Positions 7,957 to 16,579 of a stretch of DNA of 39,524 bases are shown one piece after another. Every line of letters starts with the position of its first letter. The first letter of the stretch is position 1. The position numbers and the translations under genes are program-made. The stretch is from Methylobacterium ajmalii (GTDB lineage Bacteria; Pseudomonadota; Alphaproteobacteria; Rhizobiales; Beijerinckiaceae), in the NCBI RefSeq assembly GCF_016613415.1, contig NZ_JACWCT010000036.1:20694-60217 (forward strand). The letters run 5' to 3'. Below the pieces are notes generated by a model. It worked only from the letters and a program-made list of their open reading frames with translations, did no database searches and was not told where the DNA came from.

Positions 7957-9924
7957 ATGACGGGGATCAAGCGCGCCGCGACCGTGGCGCTTCTCGGGGG
8001 CGGCCTCGCCGCCGGCCCGGCCGCCGCGGAGGTGACGCGGTTCGAGACCGTCGCGACCGAGGCGCCGGCCTTCCAGGGCCGCGCCTTCGGCGAGCGCGGC
8101 CAGGCCCGGAAGATCACCGGGCGGGCGACCATCGCGCTCGATCCCGCCGACCCGCGCAACGCGGTCATCGCCGACATCGCGCTCGCGCCCCGCAACCCGG
8201 ACGGCAAGGTCGAGGCAACCGCCGATGTGGTGCTGCTGCGGCCCGAGCGGCCGAACGGACTGCTGCTCGTCGAGATCCCCAATCGCGGCCGCAAGCTGAT
8301 CGGCCCGCTGGTCGAGGGCACCTCGACCGAGGCGTCGGGCCGACTGGAACGGCCGGAGGATGCCGGCCGGGGCTTCCTGCTGTCGCGGGGCTACACCCTG
8401 GCCTGGATCGGCTGGCAGGGCGATATCGCGCCGGGGAACGGCAAGGCGGGCGCTCCCATGGGCATCCGCCTGCCGGTGCTGGCCGGGGTCACCGGGCCGT
8501 CCCGCGAGGAGTGGAGCTTCGAGAACACGACCTCCCCGGTCGAGGCGCCGCTGACCTGGCCGGCCGCCGACCTCGACCCGTCGAAGGCGCGCCTCACCGT
8601 GCGGGCGCGGCCCGAGGACCCGCGCGAGACGCCCCCGGGCCTGTCGTTCCGGTTCGTCGGCCCGACGCGCATCGCGATCACCCGGCCCGAGGGCTTCGAC
8701 GCCAGCGCCCTCTACGAGCTGATCTACACCGCCCGCGACCCGGCGGTGACGGGCCTCGGCCTCGCGGCGATCCGCGACGTCGCGACCTTCCTGCGCCACG
8801 ACGCGAGCGACCGGAACCCGCTCGCAACGGACGGGCGCAGCACCGTCGACCGGGCGGTCGGCTTCGGCATCTCGCAATCGGGCCGGGTGCTGCGCGACCT
8901 GCTCTACCTCGGCATGAACGAGGACGAGCACGGCCGGATGGTGTTCGACGGGATGATGCCGCACATCGCCGGCAGCCGGCGCAGCTTCACCAATGCCCGC
9001 TTCGCCCAGCCCGGCCGCAATCCCGGGCCGCATCTCGACCGCTACTACCCGGCCGACCAGTTCCCCTTCGCCTACGCGACGACGACCGACGCGCTGACGG
9101 GCAAGCGCGACGGCCTGTTCCTGCGCTGCCGGATCACCAGCACCTGCCCGCGCCTGATGCATGTCGACAGCGAGTACGAGCTGTGGGGCTCCCGCGGGGC
9201 GCTGGTGACCACCGACACGCGCGGCGCCGAACTCGCCCAGCCGCCGGAGGTCCGGGTCTACATGGTCACCGGCGCGCCGCACTTCGCCGCCCCCGACGCC
9301 AAGACCGCGAGCGATCCGGGCTGCGCCCTGCCGGTGAGCCCGGTCCATGCCGGGGCGGCGTCGCGGGCGCTCCTCGTCGCCCTCGAATCCTGGATCGCCG
9401 ACGGGGTGGCGCCACCGGAAAGCCGCTACCCCTCGCGGGCCGACGGCACGCTCGGCGCCCCGGCCCATCTCTACCCGCCGATCCCCGGCCTTCCCTATGC
9501 CGGCCTCTACAATCCGGCCCAGTGGGTCGAGCCCGGGGCCGGCCCCCTCGACCCGCCGGTGGTGCGCGCCACCTACCCGCTTCTGCTGCCGAAGGTCGAC
9601 CCGGACGGCAACACCCTGGCGGGCATCCGGCTGCCGCTGATCGAGGCGCCGCGGGCGACCTACACCGCCTGGAACCCGACCCGCGGCAGCGCCGCCGCGA
9701 CCCTGTGCAACCAGAAGGGCGGCGTGCTGCCCTTCGCGGCGACGAAGGCCGCGCGAGCCCCCGACGACCCGCGGCCGTCGCTCGAGGAGCGCTACCCGGA
9801 GGCGGGCGCCTACGCGGCGGCCGTGCGGGCGGCGGCCGTGCGCATGGCGGCGGAGCGCACGCTGCTGCCGGCCGATGCCGACGAGATGGCGCGGGAGGCC
9901 GCGGAGGACCGGCTGGCGCGTTAG
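7957..9924 (+). CDS. Secreted alpha/beta-hydrolase domain protein
   Basis: A 655-residue exported protein. Residues 1-25 form a signal peptide ending at AAA-EV. The rest matches the family annotated only as alpha/beta hydrolase domain-containing protein (Pfam Abhydrolase_10 type): LLVEIPNRGRK near residue 110, the candidate nucleophile elbow GISQSGR (Gly304, Ser308 or Ser306), MMPHIAGSRR, and the C-terminal LYPPIPGLPYAGLYNP segment. Several Cys in the mature part (LRCRITSTCPR, DPGCALP, ATLCNQKGG) suit disulfides in the periplasm. The ATG at 7957 follows a strong GAGGGGGAG ribosome site; a GTG sits one codon earlier. The reaction is unknown, with an esterase the simplest guess. It stands as a single gene. 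Confidence 0.82.
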   Translation: MTGIKRAATVALLGGGLAAGPAAAEVTRFETVATEAPAFQGRAFGERGQARKITGRATIALDPADPRNAVIADIALAPRNPDGKVEATADVVLLRPERPNGLLLVEIPNRGRKLIGPLVEGTSTEASGRLERPEDAGRGFLLSRGYTLAWIGWQGDIAPGNGKAGAPMGIRLPVLAGVTGPSREEWSFENTTSPVEAPLTWPAADLDPSKARLTVRARPEDPRETPPGLSFRFVGPTRIAITRPEGFDASALYELIYTARDPAVTGLGLAAIRDVATFLRHDASDRNPLATDGRSTVDRAVGFGISQSGRVLRDLLYLGMNEDEHGRMVFDGMMPHIAGSRRSFTNARFAQPGRNPGPHLDRYYPADQFPFAYATTTDALTGKRDGLFLRCRITSTCPRLMHVDSEYELWGSRGALVTTDTRGAELAQPPEVRVYMVTGAPHFAAPDAKTASDPGCALPVSPVHAGAASRALLVALESWIADGVAPPESRYPSRADGTLGAPAHLYPPIPGLPYAGLYNPAQWVEPGAGPLDPPVVRATYPLLLPKVDPDGNTLAGIRLPLIEAPRATYTAWNPTRGSAAATLCNQKGGVLPFAATKAARAPDDPRPSLEERYPEAGAYAAAVRAAAVRMAAERTLLPADADEMAREAAEDRLAR

Positions 9925-10001
9925 GGCGAATCGGTGGACGGGAGGGACCCGGGACGCCCCCTCGCGGGTTGGCGCCTCGCACAACCCGACATGGAGCCGC
10001 C

Positions 10002-10367
10002 ATGCCCGCCAAGCTCGTCGCACTCGTCCGGGAGGCCGCCGCCGGCGCGCGCGCCATCGCGCGGGCCTACCCGGAGGGCTGCAGCGCCGCGGCGCTGCCC
10101 TGGGTGGTGGTCAAGCGCTTCGACGAGGACGTGCGCGGCCATGTCGAGCGTGATCCGCGCATCGAGGACGAACGCGACCGGGTGCTGATCGCCGCCGTGA
10201 CCCTGGCTGAGACCGCCTCGGACGAGGTCGAGCCGCCCGAGCGCGAGCGGCTGGTGAAGGCGATCAACGACCTCGAATGGGTGACCCTGAGCCGGGGCAT
10301 CGCCAACCGGGCGGCGGCGGTCCTCGGCTACGGCGAGGCCGGCGCGCGCCTGCGGGATGCCAGATGA
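10002..10367 (+). CDS. Small conserved-looking hypothetical protein
   Basis: A 121-residue protein I do not recognise. It begins MPAKLVALVREAAAGARAIA and has a mixed charged composition (DEDVRGHVERDPRIEDERDRV) with predicted helices, no signal peptide and no membrane segment. Codon use fits a real gene: the third-position GC bias is strong in this frame. It lies 77 bases after the hydrolase and 91 bases before the histidine kinase on the same strand. No function can be assigned. Confidence 0.55.
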   Translation: MPAKLVALVREAAAGARAIARAYPEGCSAAALPWVVVKRFDEDVRGHVERDPRIEDERDRVLIAAVTLAETASDEVEPPERERLVKAINDLEWVTLSRGIANRAAAVLGYGEAGARLRDAR

Positions 10368-10458
10368 GGGGGCGCTGCCGGATTGCCGCGGGCCGCGGCC
10401 GCCCTACTTGTCAATTCGATACGCGGCGTCCTCGGCCGGCGCGACGAGAGGTGGGCTT

Positions 10459-11574
10459 GTGACGGATGCGCGCCAGCCGCTTCGATCGCCGGCCGCGGCG
10501 GCGACGGCGCTGCCGACCCTGCGACGGGGCGACCAGCTGTTCGAGACCGAGCGGCGTCTCAACGCCGTGCTCGACAACGCTTCGGTGTCGATCTTCCTGA
10601 TGGATGACCGGCAGCACTGCATCTACATGAACCGTGCGGCCGAGCAGCTGACCGGCTGGACCCTCACCGAGGTGCTGGCGCGGGACTGCCCGCTGCACGA
10701 CATCGTGCACCACACCTACCCGGACGGGCGCCCCTTCCCGCTGCACGAATGCGCCATCGACCGTGCCTTCCCGGAGAACAACCAGGAGCGCGGCGAGGAG
10801 GTCTTCGTCCACCGCGACGGCCATTTCTATCCGGTCGGCTTCACTGCGAGCCCGATCCGGGACGACGCCGCGCAGGTCATCGGCACCATCATCGAGGTGC
10901 GCGACATCAGCGAGGAGAAGGCCGCGGCGGAGCGCCAGCGCCTGCTCATCGACGAACTGAACCACCGGGTGAAGAACACGCTCGCCACCGTGCAGTCGAT
11001 CGCCGCGCAGACCTTCCGCGGCCGCGCCGAGGGGGCGGCCCGCGACCTGTTCGAGGCGCGGCTCTCCGCCCTCTCCACCGCCCACGACGTGCTGGTGGCG
11101 GACAACTGGGAGAGCGCCAGCCTGCGCGGCGTGATCGAGCGGGTGCTCGCCCCGCTGCCCGCCGACCGGCTGCAGCTCGACGGGCCCGACGCCCGCCTGC
11201 ACCCGAAGGTGGCGGTGAGCCTCGGCATGGCGCTGCACGAGCTGGCCGCCAACGCCTTGCAGCACGGGGCCCTGTCGGTCCCGGAGGGCCGCGTCGTCAT
11301 GGGCTGGGCGCTCGCCGCCGGCGAGGACGGGCGCCAGCGCCTCGATCTCGACTGGCGCGAGGCCGGAGGCCCCGCGGTCGCGCCGCCGGCCCGCCGGGGC
11401 TTCGGCTCGCGGCTGGTCGAGCGCCAGGTGCCGCTGGAATTCGGCGGCAGCGCCGAGATCGCCTACGCGCCCGGCGGCGTCATCTGTTGCATGCGGATCC
11501 CGCTGACGCCTCCGGGCTGGGACGGCCAGGCCCTCGTCCAGGGCCGCGACCCGGCGGGCGGGGCGCCGCGATGA
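10459..11574 (+). CDS. PAS-containing HWE-family sensor histidine kinase
   Basis: A 371-residue soluble histidine kinase. A PAS domain spans about residues 30-155 (LNAVLDNASVSIFLMDDR to IIEVRDISEEK). It is followed by the HWE/HisKA_2-type dimerisation helix LIDELNHRVKNTLATVQ with the phospho-accepting His169, an N-box MALHELAANALQHGAL, the diagnostic LDWREAGGP, and the glycine-rich GFGSRLVERQ. No membrane segment is seen, so it senses an internal signal, possibly light or redox through PAS; a flavin-binding Cys of the LOV type is not evident. The frame is open from an ATG at 10357, inside the preceding gene, but the GTG at 10459 has a good GAGAGGTGGG ribosome site. The stop overlaps the response regulator start (ATGA), so they form a two-component pair. 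Confidence 0.9.
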   Translation: MTDARQPLRSPAAAATALPTLRRGDQLFETERRLNAVLDNASVSIFLMDDRQHCIYMNRAAEQLTGWTLTEVLARDCPLHDIVHHTYPDGRPFPLHECAIDRAFPENNQERGEEVFVHRDGHFYPVGFTASPIRDDAAQVIGTIIEVRDISEEKAAAERQRLLIDELNHRVKNTLATVQSIAAQTFRGRAEGAARDLFEARLSALSTAHDVLVADNWESASLRGVIERVLAPLPADRLQLDGPDARLHPKVAVSLGMALHELAANALQHGALSVPEGRVVMGWALAAGEDGRQRLDLDWREAGGPAVAPPARRGFGSRLVERQVPLEFGGSAEIAYAPGGVICCMRIPLTPPGWDGQALVQGRDPAGGAPR

Positions 11575-12026
11575 GCGGGCTGCCCGGCTGCCGGGTCCTG
11601 CTGGTGGAGGACGAGAGCCTCGTCGCCATGATGGCCGAGGACATGCTGCTCGACCTCGGCTGCGAGGTGGTGGTGGCGATGCGCCTCGAGCAGGCCCTCG
11701 CCCAGGCCCGGACCCAGCCCTTCGACCTCGCGGTGCTCGACGTCAATCTCGGCGAGGCCCGCAGCTACCCGGTCGCCGATCTGCTGCGCCAGACCGGCGT
11801 GCCGTTCCTGTTCGCCACCGGCTACGGCCGCCGGGGCGTCGACCCGGCCTACCAGGCCGCCCCGGTGATGCAGAAGCCCTACCGGATGGCGGAGCTGGAG
11901 GCGCTGCTCGCCGGGCTTCTCGTCGGCGGCGCAGCCGAGCCCGCAACGGCGGAGTGCCGCCCGGCCTGCCGCTGCCGGGAGCCCGAGGACGGGGCGTCGC
12001 AGTTCCGGGCCGATCCGGCGCCGTGA
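11571..12026 (+). CDS. Receiver-domain-only response regulator
   Basis: A 151-residue protein made of one CheY-like receiver: acidic pocket VEDE near residues 13-16, phospho-acceptor Asp57 in AVLDVNLG, the Thr of FATGYG and the Lys of MQKPY. It has no output domain; the last 30 residues are a Cys-containing tail (ECRPACRCREPEDG) with no known fold. Translation is probably coupled to the HWE kinase, its likely cognate phosphodonor. Such stand-alone receivers act through protein contacts or as phosphate sinks; the target here is not known. Confidence 0.9.
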   Translation: MSGLPGCRVLLVEDESLVAMMAEDMLLDLGCEVVVAMRLEQALAQARTQPFDLAVLDVNLGEARSYPVADLLRQTGVPFLFATGYGRRGVDPAYQAAPVMQKPYRMAELEALLAGLLVGGAAEPATAECRPACRCREPEDGASQFRADPAP

Positions 12027-12700
12027 CGCCGCGGGGCAAGTCCCGTCCTCAAGTCCCGTCTTGGAGAGTCGGCTGGCGCGCTCGCGCGGCAGGTCGCCCG
12101 ATGGCCGATCCAGCCCGACGTCCGCGCCGGGGATCGGCGCGTCCATCGCTCGCCTGCTGGCCGGGCGCGGCGCTTCGGTCGACGCGACGGAGATCGATGC
12201 GCGGGGTGCAGCGGCGCCGCATCATCGACGCCATCCCAGTGGGCACGCCGGACGGCCGAACGAGATCGCGGCGGCGGTCGCCGTCCCGGCCCCGGACGAC
12301 GCAATCTTCGTCACCGGAGCGACGATCGAGGGCGGCTTCTTGCGGCGCTGCACGACTCCGGACGGCGCGACTTGTGCGGCGCATGGCATGAATAGCGCGC
12401 GACCGAGCATTTATTCAATTCAGGATTGCGTTGCGTCATCAGTCATGGCTGCGTGTCGAACCATCGGGTCGGCACCCGACATGTCCGCAGCAGACGACAT
12501 GAGGCGCTGTCGAGCGGTTTCGCGGCCGTGCCCGACCGATGGCGGCGCACCGAACAGCTCCGACATCTGCGAAACCCTGACCGGTGCAGGTCGGCGAATG
12601 GCGGAATCTGTATCTTCGGATGTTTTTAACTAACCCTGCGATAGTGAAGTGGTGTCGGTTCGGCGGCCAAGATCCGAAGCCACGCTGGGGGAAATTGAAC
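12027..12700. other. Gene-poor region with SDR remnant and DctP upstream region
   Basis: About 670 bases with no intact gene. The first part holds the SDR pseudogene. From about 12370 to 12660 the base composition becomes clearly more AT-rich than the surroundings (for example around 12405-12425 and 12612-12645), consistent with a promoter region for dctP or with foreign or decaying DNA. Confidence 0.5.
12118..12345 (+). pseudogene. Short-chain dehydrogenase remnant with internal deletion and frameshift
   Basis: One plus-strand frame reads a typical SDR N-terminal piece, GIGASIARLLAGRGASV from about 12130, and within 30 codons jumps to a typical SDR C-terminus, GRPNEIAAAVA then IFVTGATIEGGF, ending near 12339. 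A second frame supplies RRRIIDAIPVG immediately before the GRP block, which is what should precede it in an SDR, so a frameshift lies near 12240. The whole central part of the roughly 250-residue enzyme (NNAG, catalytic Ser and YxxxK) is missing. This is a decayed FabG-like reductase gene. The fragments are recognised by motif only. Confidence 0.65.
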
Positions 12701-13696
12701 GTGATCAACCGCAGGCATGTCCTCGCCGGCTGCGGCGCAACCCTGTCGACACTCGGCCTGCCGAAGCCGGCTCGGGCCACCGGGCGCGCCAAGGTCATGC
12801 GGCTCGTCATCACCAACGCCCTCGCCTCGCAGACGGGTCAGGGCGCCACGGTCTTCGCCGAGCGGGTCGCGGCCTCGTCCGGCGGCCGCCTGCGGGTCGA
12901 GATCTATCCGGCGGGCGTCTCCGGCGGCGAGCTGGAGACGACGCAGGACGTGGCGAAGAACGCCCTGGAACTCTCCATCGTGTCGAGTGTCGGCTTCGCG
13001 ATTGTCGCCCCGAAGCTCGGCGTGTTCGACATCCCCTTCCTGTTCCGCGACGTCGCCCACGCGCGGGCGGTCCTCGACGGCCCGGTCGGGCAGAAGGCCC
13101 TCATGGAAGTCGAGGCCGGCGGCCTCGTCGGCCTCGCCTGGAGCGAGAACGGCCTGCGTCACCTGACGACCGCATCGGTGCCCGTCCGGTCCCCGAAGGA
13201 TCTCTCCGGCCTGAAGATCCGCGTCCCGCAGTCCGTCGCGATGATCACCGGCTTCAAGGCGCTCGGCGCCGATGCGCGGCCCCTGGCGTTCCCGGATCTC
13301 TATGGCGCGCTCAGCGCGGGCGAGTTCCAGGGACAGGAGAACCCCCTCGGCAACATCGCGGGCGCCAATTTCGATCGGGTGCAGCGGTATCTCAGCCTGA
13401 CCGGCCACATCTACTCGGCCGCGATGCTGATCATGTCGCGACAGGCCTACGACCTGCTCTCGGAGGACGAGCGGACGATGGTTCGCGCCGCGGCCCGCGC
13501 CGCGACCCAGGCCGCCCGGGAGACGGGCGACCGCAACGAGGCGCGCCTGACCGCCGAGCTGGGCAAGCGCGGCATGACGGTGATCGCCGACGTCGACCGT
13601 GCCGCTTTCGCCACGGCCATCCGGGGTGCCGACGCCCAGTTCGAGACGGAATACGGCAAGCCGTTGCTCGAGGCGATTCGCGCCGTCCGCAGCTAG
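12701..13696 (+). CDS. TRAP-type transporter solute-binding protein (DctP family)
   Basis: A 331-residue periplasmic binding protein of the DctP family, which bind organic acids for tripartite ATP-independent importers. A twin-arginine-like start (INRRHVLAG) and hydrophobic stretch lead to a cleavage region near PARA-TG. Conserved blocks include [28 protein letters not shown], the ligand-binding Arg region [11 protein letters not shown], and the signature [17 protein letters not shown]. The GTG at 12701 follows GGGGGAAA and fits the signal peptide. No dctQ or dctM membrane subunit lies nearby; the next gene is a chemoreceptor. It may serve a transporter elsewhere or act as a sensing subunit. 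Confidence 0.9.
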   Translation: MINRRHVLAGCGATLSTLGLPKPARATGRAKVMRLVITNALASQTGQGATVFAERVAASSGGRLRVEIYPAGVSGGELETTQDVAKNALELSIVSSVGFAIVAPKLGVFDIPFLFRDVAHARAVLDGPVGQKALMEVEAGGLVGLAWSENGLRHLTTASVPVRSPKDLSGLKIRVPQSVAMITGFKALGADARPLAFPDLYGALSAGEFQGQENPLGNIAGANFDRVQRYLSLTGHIYSAAMLIMSRQAYDLLSEDERTMVRAAARAATQAARETGDRNEARLTAELGKRGMTVIADVDRAAFATAIRGADAQFETEYGKPLLEAIRAVRS

Positions 13697-13763
13697 AGCG
13701 TTTTCCGACGGCCCGGATGCCGGTTCGTCGATGGAAAACGCGGCAAGCCCAGAGACCTAGAGC
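13694..13763. repeat. Dispersed palindromic repeat downstream of dctP
   Basis: Immediately at the dctP stop, GCGTTTTCC (13698-13706) is matched by GGAAAACGC (13733-13741), with CCGGTTCGTCG in the loop and a CTAGAGC copy at both ends (about 13693 and 13756). From memory, this layout (TAGAGC, TTTTCC, CCGGTTCGTCG, GGAAAA, TAGAGC) is a common intergenic repeat of Hyphomicrobiales genomes. It has no T-tract, so it is not a classic terminator, but it can form a hairpin at the 3' end of the dctP mRNA. Confidence 0.55.
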
Positions 13764-13911
13764 AGCGCTCGGGGTCGTCGGAGCCCACCCCCGTCCGGGT
13801 GGCCCGGCGCTCTCCCGGCGGGGGCGCGCCCCGCTGCGCGTCCAACCGTGGCCGTCCGGTACGACGGACCATGCCCGATCAGACCCTCTCCGACCATCGG
13901 AATTGCCCGCC

Positions 13912-15915
13912 ATGCCCTCCTTCCTCGCCCGCGTGGCCGACAGGCCCATCGGAAGCCGCATCAACCTCGGCTTCGGCCTCGTCCTTCTGCTCCTGTGCGG
14001 GATCACGACCTTCAACGGCTTCGGCCTGCACCGCCTCGGCGGTGCCGTGTCGGAGGTCGCGGCGGCGGCCGGGGCATCGGATGCCCTGTCCGAGTTCGCC
14101 AACGGCGTCGCCGATGTCGAGCTGCAGGCAACCCGCTACCTGCGCGCGCCCGGCGGCGCCGAGCTCGTGGCGGCGCGCGGCGCCTACAAGGCCCTGCGCG
14201 AGCGCTTCGAGCGCGTCGAGGCGCTGATCGGCGACGACGCCGCGGCGCTGAAGCGCGAGATCGCCTCCCTCGAGGCGAACTTCAACGAGGTCGTCTCCAG
14301 CACGCGCCAACGGGAAGCCGGCCTGGGGGGCCTGACCGCGGCGACGGCCCGGCTGACCAACTTCACCAACACCCTGACGACGCAGATGGCCGCCGCCGCC
14401 GATCCGTCGAGCGACGTCGCCCTGCGGCTCCAGCAGGCCGTGCAGTCGCTCGCGGCCTCGGCCCGCCGCTACGCTCAGCGGCCCAATAGCGGTGAGGCCG
14501 ATATCCTGGCCGCCGAGCAGGAGCGCGTCCGGCGCGGCATGGCGGAGCTCAAGGCCGGTCCGCCGGTCGGGGCGACGGCACGGGAGCTGGCGTCGGGTCT
14601 CCCGGCCGCGGTCGAGCGGCTGCTGACGACGAGCGACGCCGCCGCGACCGCCGCCCAGGCCTTCGACCGGAACGTGGCGACGTGGATCCGGACGGCCGGC
14701 GAGGCCAGCACGGCAGCGGCGAGCCTGCGCACCCGGATGCTCGCGTCGCGCAACGGCCAGATCCAGTCCGCGCAGCAGGCGGTGGCGCAGAGCCAGACCG
14801 TGGGTGCGCTCGTCTCGATGCTCGCCCTCGCCCTCGGCGTGGCCGCGGCCCTGTGGCTCGGCCGTTCGATCAGCCGGCCGCTGCTGACGCTCGACCGCTC
14901 CGTCCAGGCGATCGCCGCCGGAGATCTCGCCGTCGCGGTCGAGGGCCGCGAGCGCCGGGACGAGATCGGCGCCCTGGCGCGGGCCCTCGACGTGTTCAAG
15001 GCCAACGCGCTGGCCCGCCGCGAGCTCGAGAGCCAGAACGCCGCCGAGCAATCGGCGCGTCAGCGCCGGGCCGATCGCGTGGACGGACTGGTGCGCGACT
15101 TCCAGCGCAAGGTCGCTCAGTCGCTCGAGATCGTGACCTCCGCCGCGACCGAGCTCGACTCGACGGCCCGGGTGATGACGCAGGTCGCCGACGGCACCAA
15201 CGGGCAGGCCCTCGCCTCGAGCGCCGCGGCGGAGGAGACCTCCGTCAACGTCCAGACGGTCGCGGCCGCCGCCGAGGAGATGGTCGCGTCCCTCCGGGAG
15301 ATCGAGCGGCAGGTGCTGCGCTCCAACGAGGTCGCCGCCCATGCCGCCCACGAGGCGGAGGCCACCGGCGGAGCGATGGCGGCGCTGGGCGAGGCCGCGG
15401 ACCAGATCGGGGCGGCCGTGACGACGATCGCGTCGATCGCGGGCCAGACCAACCTGCTGGCGCTCAACGCCACGATCGAGGCCGCCCGGGCCGGGGAGGC
15501 GGGCCGCGGCTTCGCCGTGGTGGCCGCCGAGGTGAAGACGCTGGCCGGCCAGACCGCTCGGGCGACCGAGGAGATCTCCGGGCAGATCGCGGCGATCCAG
15601 GGCGCGAGCGCCCGGGCGGCGGAAGCGATCCGGCGGATCGGGACGACGATCGGCGCGATCAACGAGATCTCGGGCACGATCGCCACGACGGTCACCCAGC
15701 AGACCGCAGCGACGACCGAGATCTCGCGCAATGCCGGCGAGGCGGCGCGCGGAACCCAGGACGTGTCGGCCAATGTCGCCCGGGTGCTGGCCTCCTCCGG
15801 CGAGACCGGCAGCGCGGCCGCCCAGGTGCTCGCGGCGGCCGCCGAGCTCGCCGTTCAGTCGCTCACCGTCAAGCAGGAGGTCGACACCTTCCTGGACAAC
15901 ATCCAGGCGGCGTGA
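13912..15915 (+). CDS. Methyl-accepting chemotaxis protein
   Basis: A 667-residue chemoreceptor. TM1 is near residues 18-36 ([18 protein letters not shown]), followed by a long, helical, mostly periplasmic sensing region to about 290. TM2 is near 297-320 ([21 protein letters not shown]), then a HAMP domain ([21 protein letters not shown]) and the MCP signalling domain, whose hairpin tip [20 protein letters not shown] is canonical for CheA/CheW contact. There is no C-terminal CheR-tethering pentapeptide; the protein ends [10 protein letters not shown]. The sensing region has the helical-bundle character of TarH/HBM-type domains. It lies 215 bases after dctP in the same direction, so the two may share a ligand. 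Confidence 0.93.
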   Translation: MPSFLARVADRPIGSRINLGFGLVLLLLCGITTFNGFGLHRLGGAVSEVAAAAGASDALSEFANGVADVELQATRYLRAPGGAELVAARGAYKALRERFERVEALIGDDAAALKREIASLEANFNEVVSSTRQREAGLGGLTAATARLTNFTNTLTTQMAAAADPSSDVALRLQQAVQSLAASARRYAQRPNSGEADILAAEQERVRRGMAELKAGPPVGATARELASGLPAAVERLLTTSDAAATAAQAFDRNVATWIRTAGEASTAAASLRTRMLASRNGQIQSAQQAVAQSQTVGALVSMLALALGVAAALWLGRSISRPLLTLDRSVQAIAAGDLAVAVEGRERRDEIGALARALDVFKANALARRELESQNAAEQSARQRRADRVDGLVRDFQRKVAQSLEIVTSAATELDSTARVMTQVADGTNGQALASSAAAEETSVNVQTVAAAAEEMVASLREIERQVLRSNEVAAHAAHEAEATGGAMAALGEAADQIGAAVTTIASIAGQTNLLALNATIEAARAGEAGRGFAVVAAEVKTLAGQTARATEEISGQIAAIQGASARAAEAIRRIGTTIGAINEISGTIATTVTQQTAATTEISRNAGEAARGTQDVSANVARVLASSGETGSAAAQVLAAAAELAVQSLTVKQEVDTFLDNIQAA

Positions 15916-16579
15916 GCCGGCCGATGCGGCGGAGGGCCCGGACCTGGGGGACCGGAATCACCCGGGATCGGGCTCACGCCGACCGGGCGCGGATGCCGGC
16001 AGATCGCATCCGGGTCGATGATGGCCCGATCCCGTCCGCCCCGTCTCCCGCTCGGGTGCCGTCGATCCCGGGTCCTGCGTCGCCCTCGGGGGTGGGGACC
16101 GCGTCCTCTCAGGCCCTCCGGCCCGCGGATACCCGTCGTCGAGCGGCAACCCGAACGATGACCCTATGCGGTCGCCGTGCGGGGCGCCGGTAGCCCCCAG
16201 CGCCAACTCGATCGTCGGCGGCACGGGCGGCATCGCCCTCACGCTGAGCGGCCACGAGCACACCGCGCACCTTGTCGGGCCCCCGCTCATCACGGCGGTG
16301 GCCGGCCGCTCCGACTTCAAGATCGCCCAGAACGAGCGCCTCCCTGACCTCGGCCAAAGCCCCCTCCGGGATCCGACCGTCCGGGGGTCGAACGGCGCCG
16401 GCCCCGCCTTCGATGCGGCGCGCCGCACCCCGGCCGGTCCGCGGCACCGCGCCCGGTTCGGCCGCCCTTGCGGCGCAGGACGCACGCCCGTAAGCTGCAA
16501 GTCACTGCAACCAAATAAGAATTAGTGTGATTCCAAAGTACGGCCGCACCGGGACCGCGCGCATCGTGGCCGTCCTCCG
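15916..16579. other. Gene-free stretch upstream of the siderophore importer
   Basis: About 660 bases. A 119-codon frame at 16166-16525 has no recognisable domain and biased composition, and I do not call it. The last 80 bases contain a marked AT-rich patch (about 16508-16538, including AAATAAGAATTAG) in an otherwise GC-rich background, the natural place for the promoter and an iron-responsive operator for the downstream siderophore genes. I could not match a specific Fur, RirA or Irr box. Confidence 0.45.

Noticed and set aside
7819..10023. 734-codon minus-strand frame
   Set aside because: Antisense to the secreted hydrolase, with no domain and biased composition; typical of high-GC genomes.
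12037..12060. Direct repeat CAAGTCCCGTC twice, 13 bases apart
   Set aside because: Too short and with only two copies; probably chance or small slippage.
12701..12790. Lipoprotein signal (LAGC) in the DctP N-terminus
   Set aside because: The LAGC lies right after the twin arginine with no hydrophobic core before it; a Tat-type cleavable signal fits better.
16166..16525. 119-codon plus-strand frame containing SIVGGTGGIAL, suggestive of a dinucleotide-binding loop
   Set aside because: Nothing after the short match fits a Rossmann protein, the C-terminal half is low complexity, and no good ribosome site is seen.
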